From CAYOBW01 sp964402115 (GTDB taxonomy: Bacteria > Verrucomicrobiota > Kiritimatiellia > UBA8416 > CAYOBW01): a stretch of 31,261 nt of DNA. The DNA lies in assembly GCA_964402115.1 (NCBI GenBank), contig CAYOBW010000054.1:1-31261 (forward strand), in the 5' to 3' direction. Positions within the stretch are counted from its first letter, which is position 1. The number at the start of each line of letters is the position of its first letter. The position numbers were made by a program, and so were the translations under genes. The notes below the pieces were generated by a model. That model was not told where the DNA came from. It worked only from the letters and a program-made list of their open reading frames with translations, and made no database searches. Of the stretch, positions 16,076 to 24,612 are shown piece by piece.

Positions 16076-18700
16076 ATGGCCTACGAACTGGTTTACACAT
16101 CGGCGCCGGAAGGGCTGCAAACGGGCTGCCGCGGTTTCTGCACGGTGGCACAGACCGCCGACATGCCCGCGGGGCTCGTCCAGCTGGCGGAGGGGTTGAG
16201 CGGCTACCGGCACCTCTATCAGCCGCATGACGCGCAGCACGCGAAGAACCCCGTGGCCCTGGCGCACTGGGTCCTCAATGAAGGCGGTCAGCCGCTGAGC
16301 GTCCTGACGCGCGTGGCTGCCTCGGGCACGGACTACTCCGGGCGCACGAACAAGCTCGCCCACCACCTCGTGCTGGATGCGGCCGAGCGCCCGGCGGCCG
16401 GTCCCGCAGCGGTGCTCGCCGCGCCGGGCGTCATGCTGACCGAGTGGACCGGCGAACCCCGCGTGCTGCCGGCGCGCACCTTGCCGGACATCGGCGAGAC
16501 GGCGGGCTTCCGGGCTGACCATTGGCTCGCTTTGCAGCTGGACGCCGGTTGGGCCGGCGTGCTGGCGGAGACGTTTCGCGCCGACAGCCAGCGCATGGTC
16601 GTGCTGGTGTTCACGCCCGGCACGGCGATGCTGCCGCTGCTGGATGACGCCCTGCGGTTGCTCCCCCCGGCCCTGCGGTGGGAGGTGGCGTTCAGCACGT
16701 ACTTCAGCAGTGCTCCGCGCGGGTCGCCTTGCCACTGGCGCTGCTGCCTGCCGGATGCCGAGGTGCTGCACGGGTTGCGGGGCAAGCGGGACACGGTGCT
16801 CCTGGACCTGACCCGCCCGCTGCCGGCCGTGCCGGAGCTGGGCGAGCTGGTGGCGTGCGCCCGCAGCGGCGGCGCGCCGGCCTGGGCCCAGCCCGCCCCG
16901 CGCGCCGGGCGGTCGCGCAAGCCGCTGATCGAGGTCAGCGCCGACGATCCGATGCCCGAGCCGCCTGCGCCGCTGCGTCTGGCGCCGCCTCCTGCCGCAC
17001 CCCGGCCCGAACCCGGCGATGTGCCCCTTGCGGCATTGCCGCCGCTGGGGCGCGGTAAACCGAAGGTTCTGCGGAGCGGGGGTGGGGCGTCCGGGCCGTC
17101 CGCCCGGTCCCTGTCATCCGCCGCGCCCCGGTCGCGGGGGGTGCCGGTCTGGGCTGTGGCGGCGGGTGCGGTTGTCGCGGGGTTGATCGTGGCTTTCGCG
17201 GTCCTGCGCCCCCCCGGCGGACACGTGACGCCTCCGACCGCGCCGCCCGTTGCCCATCCGCCTGTCGCGCACACGCCGCCCGTGACGCCTGCCGTGAACG
17301 TGCCGGCCCCGCGCCCGGCGGTGGCGCCGCCGGCCGCCGCCTCGAATGCGGTGGCGCAGGCGCCTGCGCCTAGGCCTGAACCGATTGCGCCGCTGGATCT
17401 GACCGAACCCGTGGCCTTGCGCGCGACCAATGTCTTCGTCCGACTCGACACGTTCGAGCGGATCCTGGCGCCGTGGACCTGGAAAACGCCGGGGCTTCCC
17501 GGATGGGAGCAGCAGGCGTACGAGTTCTATGGCCGCACGGAGCGGTTGCCTGCGGAAGGCCCGGTGCGCGACGTCGACCGGCTGCAGGACACCGTTCGTA
17601 CGCTGACGTACCGGTTGGGCGCCGGGGCGCTGTCAGTCACGGTCACCGGGCAGGGAGTCGTCTTCGATGGAGCCGTCCGGCCTGAGGGGAAGGCCGCGCT
17701 GCATGCCGTGCGGTGCGCGCCCGAGGGCACCGGTGCGGTGTCGATTGCCTGGCTGCGCGGGCTGATGGTGCAGGGAACGCACCGGCCCGCGGCCGAGGGC
17801 GAGTGCGCCTGCGTGATCGAGCGGACGCCGCCTGTAGCCTTGCTCGAGCCGTGGCTGAAGCAGGCGCGGCTGACCTGCCAGGTTGAGGTCCGCAAGGGCG
17901 CTCCGCCGGTCGGGGCCACGTATCGCGCGCGGCCGGTGGCGGGCGGCCTCGAGCTGGTCGTGGCTACGGCGGAACTCGAAGGGGTCGCGGCGCCGGAACC
18001 GGATACGCTGGCGCTCGCGCCAGTGGACGTGGCGGGGGAGGGGGCGGCGGGTCGTTTGCTGGACTACCAGGCCTTCGGACGCCGTCTGGCGCAACTGCGC
18101 GAAAGCGCCGGACGCAACGGCCTGAACCTGACCGTCGTCAAACAGCGGCTCGTGATCGGGGAGCTGCGTACGCTCCTGGAGGGGAGTACGCGCGGGCTGG
18201 GCGCGGCGACGAAGGTGAACGCCGAGGCGGTGCGGCTGGACGAGCGGCTGGCCGCCGCCAAGACCCGGATCCGCGACAGTGCCAGGCGCGAAATCCGCCA
18301 GGGGGACGAGGATGCGCCCGCGGAGTACGAGATCCCCAAGTCGGTTGACGAGCTGAAGGCGCGCGCGTCCGGCTACGGCAGGTACTTCCGGGCCGTGCTG
18401 CTGCCGAGCAACGGCCTGCTGACGTCGCAGGCGCTGGCGCGCATCCTGGAGGCCGAAGAGCTGGATCTTGTGGCCGAAGCGGGGGTGGCGTCCGATCCCG
18501 ACGAAGAGGACAAGCCGGTGCGCAAGCGGCGCGTGTTGGAGACGCCGGTCGTTGCTGATCCTTTTGCGGTCGACCCCGCGCCCGGGAAGCCCGCGCCCGC
18601 CGCCAGGGCTGCGCCGGTCAGGGTCGAGCGGTTGCTGTTCTTCCATCCCGATGACCCGCGCCGCCCGCTGCTGACCGTGGTTGTGACCGAGGTGCCCTGA
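16076..18700 (+). CDS. GAP1-N2-like GTPase-associated protein with one transmembrane helix
   Basis: The product has 874 residues. I start it at the ATG at 16076 (MAYELVYTSAPEGLQ), because YTSAP-x-G-L at the very N-terminus is the hallmark of GAP1-N2 domains. The match continues with GCRGFCTVAQTADMPAGLVQ, LSGYRHLY, HWVLNEGGQPLSVLTRVAAS and 'DYSGRTNKLAHHLVLD' (residues ~1-105). A middle region (~120-260) ends near 'LRWEVAFSTYFSSAPRG', in line with a GAP1-M-like domain. A Pro/Ala/Arg-rich linker precedes a membrane helix at residues 356-377 (VPVWAVAAGAVVAGLIVAFA), followed by another Pro/Ala-rich stretch and about 420 residues of mixed alpha/beta and helical sequence I cannot assign. It is predicted to bind or regulate the preceding GTPase on the cytoplasmic side. 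Seventy bases separate it from that gene. Confidence 0.75.
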   Translation: MAYELVYTSAPEGLQTGCRGFCTVAQTADMPAGLVQLAEGLSGYRHLYQPHDAQHAKNPVALAHWVLNEGGQPLSVLTRVAASGTDYSGRTNKLAHHLVLDAAERPAAGPAAVLAAPGVMLTEWTGEPRVLPARTLPDIGETAGFRADHWLALQLDAGWAGVLAETFRADSQRMVVLVFTPGTAMLPLLDDALRLLPPALRWEVAFSTYFSSAPRGSPCHWRCCLPDAEVLHGLRGKRDTVLLDLTRPLPAVPELGELVACARSGGAPAWAQPAPRAGRSRKPLIEVSADDPMPEPPAPLRLAPPPAAPRPEPGDVPLAALPPLGRGKPKVLRSGGGASGPSARSLSSAAPRSRGVPVWAVAAGAVVAGLIVAFAVLRPPGGHVTPPTAPPVAHPPVAHTPPVTPAVNVPAPRPAVAPPAAASNAVAQAPAPRPEPIAPLDLTEPVALRATNVFVRLDTFERILAPWTWKTPGLPGWEQQAYEFYGRTERLPAEGPVRDVDRLQDTVRTLTYRLGAGALSVTVTGQGVVFDGAVRPEGKAALHAVRCAPEGTGAVSIAWLRGLMVQGTHRPAAEGECACVIERTPPVALLEPWLKQARLTCQVEVRKGAPPVGATYRARPVAGGLELVVATAELEGVAAPEPDTLALAPVDVAGEGAAGRLLDYQAFGRRLAQLRESAGRNGLNLTVVKQRLVIGELRTLLEGSTRGLGAATKVNAEAVRLDERLAAAKTRIRDSARREIRQGDEDAPAEYEIPKSVDELKARASGYGRYFRAVLLPSNGLLTSQALARILEAEELDLVAEAGVASDPDEEDKPVRKRRVLETPVVADPFAVDPAPGKPAPAARAAPVRVERLLFFHPDDPRRPLLTVVVTEVP

Positions 18701-18702
18701 GC

Positions 18703-21660
18703 ATGCGGCGCGCGGGACAGCTTGTGACGGCCCTGATGGACCTGCTTGACGCCGGGCAGTTCGGGGACCAGGCGCCGGCGCTGGCCCGCGAGTATGCCGA
18801 CGTCTGCCGGGCGGCCAGCGAGCGGCTGCAGCAGGCGCGCGCGCTGCTCCGCAAGGGCGAGGTCAGCGAGGCGCTGCGCATCGTGCGGCGCAAGCCGGAG
18901 CTGCTGGCCTACTGCCGCATCCTTGACTTCGCCGCCGTCGAGTACTGGCAGGACGTCGCCAGCCGCCGTGGCTGGCCCGTGGCCCCGCGGATGGATAGCG
19001 CCGCCCTGGCCGAGGTGGCGGCCGCGCTGCAATCCGCCGGCGCCCGTGAGCCCCTGCTGGCTGAGTACCGGGACGCCGCGCTGCGGCATGACGACGCCGC
19101 CTGCGCGGGCGTGTTGCGGCAGCTCGTGGCCCTGGATCCGACGCAGCTCTCCTGGCAGGCCGACCTGCGGCGCTTCGAGCAGAAGCGGCTGGGGCAGCTC
19201 GCCGGCGAGGTGCGCGAGGCTGGCGAGCGACAGGACGCCGCCCGGCTGCGCGAACTGGACGCGGAGCTCTCGGGGTCGTGGCTGACGCCCATCCCGGTGC
19301 CGGTGCGCCGGGCCCTCGATGGCTACCTGCGAGCCGGGCGGGAGCGGGAGGCGCGGGCGAGGGCTCGCGGCATGCTGGCGGTGCTGGAGGCCCAGCGCGC
19401 GGCGAACGACGTGGCTGCGGCAAAGGCCTGCCTGAAGGACTGGAAGGCGGTTGCGCGCGATGGCGGCTACCGGCCGTCGGATGGCGAAGAGGCGCAGGCC
19501 GCGGCGGTCGCGGCCTGGGTGCAGGCGACCGAGCAGCAGCAGAGCCGCCAGCGCGCCGTCGAGCTGCAGATCGCCGAGCTGCGGCTCGCGCTCGATGCGC
19601 CCGACCTGGACCGTGACGTGGAACCCCTGTGGCGAACCCTGCAGGCCCTGCGCGTGCCCCTGCCGCCGGACTTGGCCACCCGGGTGCGCGAGGTCCAGCG
19701 CAAGCGCGAGCGGGGGCGAACCGTCCGGCGCATGCGGCGCATCGCGGGCTGGGGCGTGGTGGCGATCGCCGTCGGGGCCGGGGTGGCTGTGGCGTCCTGG
19801 CAGGCCGGCCTGCGCAGCGCCCGCGACAAGCTGGCGACGTCGCTGCGGGTGGCATTCGAGAGGAACGAGGGGCCCGCATTCCTGGAAGCCGTGCGCCGGG
19901 CGGAAGCGGGCGGTGGCGTGTATGGGCAGCGCCTGGCGGCCATGCCGGAGGTGAAGGTGTGGCTGGATCGGCGGGCCGAGATGGAAACGCGGCAGGCCGG
20001 GCGCGCCGCGGCGCTGGCGGGGGCGTGGACCGCGCTCGACGGCGTGCGCGCTGGCGGCTTCGAGGCGGACCTCGCCACGGTGAGCAACCTGCTGGTTACG
20101 GCTCGGGCCAATCGCCAGGTCGCGGCGGACGACAGCAGGCTGGCTGCGTTTACGAACGCGTGGCATACCTCCCGGCGGCAGGCGCTGGCGGCCGTGCTGG
20201 GCGAGGTGCGGACGGCGCTGCCTGAAGCCGCTGTCGCCGCCGACTGGCCGCCGCAGCAGCTGCAGACCGCGGTGGACACAGTTCAGGCGCTGCTCGTGAA
20301 GGCCCGGCAGATTACGCCCGCGCCGCCCGACCTGGTCGTGCAGCTGGAAGAGGCCGCGACGCAGGCCGGGGGCCTCAAGCAACAGGCCGACGCGCGCCGC
20401 GAGCGCCTGGCCGGCCTGGGCGCAGCCGCCGCGCTGCGCGACTACCTGGCGCTGCTCGAGACGTATGCCGCTGCCAACCCGCAGGATCCGGGCGTCGCAG
20501 CCTCCCGCGCGCGCGTGGCGCAGCGCGCCGTGTACGAGAGCCTGAGCGCGGTCTCGCCCGCCGGCACGTACGACCGGCCGTCCGCGCGGCTGCACTTCAT
20601 GACCATCGTGACGGACACGTTCTACCCGAACGTCCCGAAGGAGAATCCGTTCTGGTCGCCGCTGGTGGCCGACCTGGCGCGTCTGGACAAGCTGCTGGCG
20701 CCGAAGTGGCCCGCGGTGCAGAAGCGCCTGGCCGGGCTGCTGGAAGATCGCTTCCTGGCCGCGCTGTGGGAGCGGGAAGGAACCAACGGGACGGCGTTCT
20801 ACGTGGACCTGCAGGGTGCGGGCGCAGAGCCGGCCGGGCTGGCGCCGGGGGCGACGTGCCCGGCGTACGTGCCGGCCGAACGGGACTCGGCGCCGGTCTT
20901 CACGCCGCGGGCGCTGACGGCCGAGGACCTGCGGACGCTGCGGCCGATGGCGCACTGCCGCTTCGTACGCGGACTCGCCGCGGAAGCCGCGTCGCTGCAC
21001 GCGTCGGACGTGGACGACCTCCTGCTGCGGCGGCTGCTGGCGATTCTGAAGGAGGATGGGCTGGTCGGGGACGGGCTGCGGCTCAAGCTGGTGCGCTTCC
21101 TGGCCGAGCAGTTCGTGACGCTGGAACTCCGGAATCCGCTGTCGCCGTTCCTGGCCGATGCGGGCCGCCGGCTGGCGCGCGAGGACGAGCGGGCCGAGGC
21201 CGCGTGGCTGTGCCGCTTGAACCAGCGGACGGTTCAGGCGGACCAGGCGGCGCAGGCGCTGCTGGGCGAGCTGTTCGCCGACACGACGCTGATCCGGAAG
21301 TACCGGCTGGAGCGCTGGCTGCACGCCACGGCCCACGGCCGCGGCGTGCGGTACGCGGGCGCGGTGGACGTCTTCGGCAGGGCGCCGGAGGCCGTGCGCG
21401 GCGATCCGGCGGAGGTGTGGGTCGTGCGCTTCGACGAAAAAGTCCCACGCGTGCTGGTGGCCGGGGTGCGCGGCGCGGAGGGGCGCTACGAGTGGCAGAC
21501 GCCGCTGGAGCCCGCCGAGCCGCTCTTCGCCCCCGGCGGACGCGCTACGACCGAAGCCGTGCTGGAGGCCGCCCTGCGCGAATCCGGGCTCGACAGCGCC
21601 GCCCTGCGCGCGTGCGTCTGGCCCGGCGCCTGGCCGGCGAATCGCAGGGGCGGGACCTAG
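18703..21660 (+). CDS. Large single-pass, helix-rich protein of unknown function (third gene of the GTPase cassette)
   Basis: The product has 985 residues; its ATG comes two bases after the previous stop (TGAGCATG), so translation is coupled. Residues 1-340 are helical and rich in Ala, Arg, Leu and Glu, with heptad-like runs (LQQARALLRKGEVSEALRIV; EREARARARGMLAVLEAQRA), probably coiled coil or TPR-like. A basic stop-transfer stretch (KRERGRTVRRMRR) precedes one membrane helix at residues about 347-367 (IAGWGVVAIAVGAGVAVASW). Residues 370-600 are again helical. The C-terminal ~380 residues contain aromatic-rich segments (HFMTIVTDTFYPNVPKENPF; TAFYVDLQGAGAEP) and may form a distinct fold. I recognise no catalytic motif. 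Operon position says it works with the GTPase and GAP1-like protein, perhaps as membrane scaffold or effector; this is inference. Confidence 0.7.
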   Translation: MRRAGQLVTALMDLLDAGQFGDQAPALAREYADVCRAASERLQQARALLRKGEVSEALRIVRRKPELLAYCRILDFAAVEYWQDVASRRGWPVAPRMDSAALAEVAAALQSAGAREPLLAEYRDAALRHDDAACAGVLRQLVALDPTQLSWQADLRRFEQKRLGQLAGEVREAGERQDAARLRELDAELSGSWLTPIPVPVRRALDGYLRAGREREARARARGMLAVLEAQRAANDVAAAKACLKDWKAVARDGGYRPSDGEEAQAAAVAAWVQATEQQQSRQRAVELQIAELRLALDAPDLDRDVEPLWRTLQALRVPLPPDLATRVREVQRKRERGRTVRRMRRIAGWGVVAIAVGAGVAVASWQAGLRSARDKLATSLRVAFERNEGPAFLEAVRRAEAGGGVYGQRLAAMPEVKVWLDRRAEMETRQAGRAAALAGAWTALDGVRAGGFEADLATVSNLLVTARANRQVAADDSRLAAFTNAWHTSRRQALAAVLGEVRTALPEAAVAADWPPQQLQTAVDTVQALLVKARQITPAPPDLVVQLEEAATQAGGLKQQADARRERLAGLGAAAALRDYLALLETYAAANPQDPGVAASRARVAQRAVYESLSAVSPAGTYDRPSARLHFMTIVTDTFYPNVPKENPFWSPLVADLARLDKLLAPKWPAVQKRLAGLLEDRFLAALWEREGTNGTAFYVDLQGAGAEPAGLAPGATCPAYVPAERDSAPVFTPRALTAEDLRTLRPMAHCRFVRGLAAEAASLHASDVDDLLLRRLLAILKEDGLVGDGLRLKLVRFLAEQFVTLELRNPLSPFLADAGRRLAREDERAEAAWLCRLNQRTVQADQAAQALLGELFADTTLIRKYRLERWLHATAHGRGVRYAGAVDVFGRAPEAVRGDPAEVWVVRFDEKVPRVLVAGVRGAEGRYEWQTPLEPAEPLFAPGGRATTEAVLEAALRESGLDSAALRACVWPGAWPANRRGGT

Positions 21661-22766
21661 CGGTCGGCCGCGGGGCGCGTGGTCGGTTTGCCGACGCGCC
21701 AGAGGCCGGGCAGACGCGACGCCCTGTCCGCGTACCGGCCGAATACGGCCAGCAGCAGGCCAAGCAGGACGAAGCTGACCACCATGGTCCAGACCGGGCG
21801 GCGCGCCACGAGCAGGGCGGTCAGGCAGGCGGCCAGATGCAGGCCGGTGAGGTTCGCCAGCATGCGCCGGTGGCTGTGGCCCAGCAGCCGCAGCCGGTGC
21901 GAGAGGTGATCGGTGTCGCTGTGCTCGATGACGCCGCGCACGGTGGTCACGACGCCGTGCCGCAGCCGCAGGAGCGAAGTCAGTCCCAAGTCGTAAACGG
22001 GGAACGCCACGACGAGGCCGCCTGCCAGGAGCGAGTGGAGCGTGCTGTCCGACCACTCGCCGAAGACGACCAGCACGGAGATCAGGAAACCGAGCAGGAA
22101 GCTGCCGCAGTCTCCCATGTAGATCTTGGCGGGGTTCATGTTGTGGTGCAGGAACCCGAGGATCCCGCCCGCCAGGGCCATGGTCAGAAAGGAGAACGGG
22201 AGCTGCCAAGTCGCCCAGCCGAGCAGGAACAGGGCCGCGCAGCTGACCAGCGAAACCGTGCCGGCGAGTCCGTCCGTGTTGTCGATGGCGTTGAACGCGC
22301 TCGAAACCCCCGCGACCCACAGGAACGTCAGGATGTAGTTGGCGGCGGGCCACGGGGTCGGGTGTACGCCGATGCCGTGCGCGCAGAGGAACAGGCAGAC
22401 GGCGGCGAGTGCGGCGAGCTTGAGCAGGGCGGAAATGCCCCAGATGTCGTCGGCCAGGCCGACCAGCAGCACGAGGGTGGCGGCGATCAGGATGATGCCA
22501 ACGGGTCCGAGATCGCCCCACTGCCAGCGTTCGGAGAACCAGACCGCGATGAGCAGCGCCAGCACCAGCCCGGCGTAGATGGCGACGCCGCCCAGGTAGG
22601 GAACGGGGGATGTCTGCGTCTTGCGCGCGCCGGGGTGATCCACGATGCCCAGCGCCCAGGCCAGGCGCTGGAGCAGGCCCGTTGCGTGGATGCTGACGAA
22701 GAAGGCCAGCAGAAAAAGAACGGCGGGGAGCAAGAGGTTGGGCGAGTGCGTGAAGAGTGCGGTCAT
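21657..22766 (-). CDS. WecA/MraY-family polyprenyl-phosphate glycosyl-1-phosphate transferase
   Basis: The product has 369 residues from the ATG at 22766, with GGGAGAG upstream, and has about ten membrane helices. Family motifs are in order: an early LGGVAIYAG, DDIWG (the conserved DDxxG), NAIDNTDGLAG (N-x-x-N-x-x-D-G-L-A-G), MGDCGSFLLGF (G-D-x-G-S) and a cytoplasmic SHRLRLLGHSHRR corresponding to the carbohydrate-recognition loop. The family transfers a sugar phosphate from a UDP-sugar to undecaprenyl phosphate, starting a lipid-linked glycan. It is not MraY itself by context, since there are no mur genes around. It is the last gene of the minus-strand operon; its ATGA overlaps the stop of the aminotransferase gene. 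Its stop shares the palindrome CTAG with the stop of the convergent gene. Confidence 0.9.
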   Translation of the reverse strand: MTALFTHSPNLLLPAVLFLLAFFVSIHATGLLQRLAWALGIVDHPGARKTQTSPVPYLGGVAIYAGLVLALLIAVWFSERWQWGDLGPVGIILIAATLVLLVGLADDIWGISALLKLAALAAVCLFLCAHGIGVHPTPWPAANYILTFLWVAGVSSAFNAIDNTDGLAGTVSLVSCAALFLLGWATWQLPFSFLTMALAGGILGFLHHNMNPAKIYMGDCGSFLLGFLISVLVVFGEWSDSTLHSLLAGGLVVAFPVYDLGLTSLLRLRHGVVTTVRGVIEHSDTDHLSHRLRLLGHSHRRMLANLTGLHLAACLTALLVARRPVWTMVVSFVLLGLLLAVFGRYADRASRLPGLWRVGKPTTRPAADR

Positions 22767-23863
22767 GGGAGCTCTCCCTGTGCCTGGTCGCGAAACACGG
22801 GTCCGGCGGGCGCTGGCGCAAGCAGCAGGCCGCGGGTCGTGTCGCAGACGCGTCGCTCCTCCGCGGCGGACAACGCCGGGCGGAAGGGTAGCGAGACCAG
22901 CCGGCGCTGCAGGGCTTCGGCGCGGGGGCAGGGCCCGCCCAGCGTGAGGTGCAGCGGGCGGAAGACCGGGCGCCGGCACGTGACGCCGGCTGCGCCCGCC
23001 GCCGCGATGAAGGCGGCGGCATCCTCGGCGAGGACGAGGTAGCGGAAACAGGCTCGCTGCGGCACGGGGCAGTGCGCGCGGAGCGACCAGGGCGCGAGGC
23101 AGCCGTCATAGCGCACCGCCTGTTGCTCGCGCAGGCTCAGTTGCGCCTGCAGGTGCTGCCACTGCACGCGCGCCAGCGTCGCGCACAGATCATTGAGCTT
23201 GAAGTTGAACGCCCGGGGATCGAGCGCCTGCTCGTCGCAGTTGCGGAGGCGGCGCAGGGTGGCGGCGAGCGCGGCGTCGCTCGTAATGCAGGCTCCGCCT
23301 TCCCCGGCCGGGAGCAGCTTGGTCGCGAAGAACGACAGGACGCCGATGTCGCCGAGAGTCCCCAGCAGCCGGCCGTCGGGAGCGCGCCCCCCCGCCGCGT
23401 GGGCGCAGTCCTCGATGACCGGCAGCCCGTGCCGGCGCATGGCCGCGATGTCGGCCGGGAAGCCGAAGGTGTGCGGCACAATGGCGGCGCTGACGGCGGG
23501 TGTCAGGACCGCGGCCAGCGTCTCGGGCGTGAGTACCGGCTGGCCCGGGCCGCAATCCGCGCAGAGGGGTGCGGCGCCCGCGTGGGCGACCGCCGCGTAC
23601 AGGCTGTTGCAGGTGTATGAGGGCATGGCGACCTGCTGACCCGGCCCGACGCCGAGGGCCTTGAGCGCGAGGTACAGCGCCGCCGTGCCCGACGCGACGG
23701 CCACGACTTCCGCGCCGCCGTGGGCTTCTGCCAGCAGGGCCTCCAGGCGGGACACCTCGACTCCGGCGGAGAGCTGGCGCTGGCGCAGGACTTCCGCGAC
23801 GGCCTCAAAGGCCTCGGCCGGGACATCCGGCACGCAGTGCGCGATGTTCTGTCGGGCTGTCAT
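22763..23863 (-). CDS. DegT/DnrJ/EryC1/StrS-family PLP aminotransferase
   Basis: The product has 366 residues, the usual size. Visible features are VASGTAALYLALKALGVGPG (cofactor phosphate-binding part), the VIEDCAHAAGG motif with Asp152 expected to contact the pyridine nitrogen, and LSFFATKLLPAGEGGA with Lys182 as the PLP lysine, followed by 'CITSD' and 'NFKLNDLCATLARVQ'. The family makes amino sugars by transamination of nucleotide-linked keto sugars, or occasionally cyclitol amines. The substrate cannot be read from the sequence. Start and stop both overlap neighbours by four bases (ATGA), so it is translated together with the WbqC gene before it and the phosphoglycosyl transferase gene after it, supporting a role in making an amino-sugar-containing glycan. 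Confidence 0.9.
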   Translation of the reverse strand: MTARQNIAHCVPDVPAEAFEAVAEVLRQRQLSAGVEVSRLEALLAEAHGGAEVVAVASGTAALYLALKALGVGPGQQVAMPSYTCNSLYAAVAHAGAAPLCADCGPGQPVLTPETLAAVLTPAVSAAIVPHTFGFPADIAAMRRHGLPVIEDCAHAAGGRAPDGRLLGTLGDIGVLSFFATKLLPAGEGGACITSDAALAATLRRLRNCDEQALDPRAFNFKLNDLCATLARVQWQHLQAQLSLREQQAVRYDGCLAPWSLRAHCPVPQRACFRYLVLAEDAAAFIAAAGAAGVTCRRPVFRPLHLTLGGPCPRAEALQRRLVSLPFRPALSAAEERRVCDTTRGLLLAPAPAGPVFRDQAQGELP

Positions 23864-24603
23864 CCGGCCTGCTCCCCGGCTGTTTGCGTGCCTGCGCCTG
23901 CGCTTGCGTCAGCGGGGTCGAGGTTCAGGCGTCGCCGCCCTTCGGCGCCCCCCCCCGCGCAGAAGAGGCCGTCGATGGCAGACATGTACGGCAGGAACTC
24001 GCCGCCATGAGTCTGGGGGTAGACCGGATGGTTGTAGTGCTGAAAAGCGACCTCGATGCCTGCGTTCGAGAACTGGGCGAGATCCAGGTAGCGTTGGGCC
24101 AGGGAGCCCGAGACATATGTGGTCGCGCCGACGAGTCGGCAGATGTCGACGAGCCGTCCCGTGCGATCATCCTGGCAGGCAGGCAGGGTCGAGGCGAGGA
24201 TCACCGGCGTACGGATCTGAAAGCAGGCCATCAACCACAGGACCGACGCGCGGTTGATGGCCGATAGCCCCTCGTATGCCCCCTGCAGCAGGGCTTCGAA
24301 GCCGGGGAACCAGACGCCGAAGTGCGGTGTTTTGAGGTAGGCCTGGGTCACGGTGCCGAGGATCTTCCGCCGCCAGGGCGTGTCGCTGCCAATGCGCACC
24401 GTCTGGATGGGATCGCCGAAATCGTAACTCACGGGCACCGTCAGCCACTTCGGTCCCTGCTGGGTCGGGATCCGGTTGCGATTCTGGAACTCGTTCTTCT
24501 GGAACTGCACGTTGTCCAGGAAGACGAAGACATCGCACATGGCGATCTTCTGGAAGTGACCCAGCCAGGGCAGGAACTGGGGCTGATGGATGGCGCAGCG
24601 CAT
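23860..24603 (-). CDS. WbqC-family protein
   Basis: The product has 247 residues, the normal family length. The N-terminus MRCAIHQPQFLPWLGHFQKI and the following DVFVFLDNVQFQKNEFQNRN are signature WbqC motifs (H-Q-P-x-F-x-P-W; D-x-V-Q-F; N-R-N-R-I). KWLTVPV and a conserved SDTPWRRKI follow. WbqC proteins are encoded in O-antigen and capsule clusters, often next to aminotransferases; they resemble enzymes in amino-sugar modification, but a biochemical activity is not firmly established as far as I know. Here the gene begins nine bases after the kinase gene and overlaps the aminotransferase start by four bases. No signal peptide or membrane segment is seen, so it is probably cytoplasmic. Confidence 0.88.
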   Translation of the reverse strand: MRCAIHQPQFLPWLGHFQKIAMCDVFVFLDNVQFQKNEFQNRNRIPTQQGPKWLTVPVSYDFGDPIQTVRIGSDTPWRRKILGTVTQAYLKTPHFGVWFPGFEALLQGAYEGLSAINRASVLWLMACFQIRTPVILASTLPACQDDRTGRLVDICRLVGATTYVSGSLAQRYLDLAQFSNAGIEVAFQHYNHPVYPQTHGGEFLPYMSAIDGLFCAGGGAEGRRRLNLDPADASAGAGTQTAGEQAG

Positions 24604-24612
24604 GGCGAGTCC

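Noticed and set aside
18373..23109. A 1578-codon open frame on the minus strand across the GTPase cassette end and the glycan operon
   Set aside because: It runs antisense to or out of frame with several well-supported genes, is dominated by Arg, Pro, Ala, Gln and His, and has no domain. Long spurious frames are expected in DNA this GC-rich.
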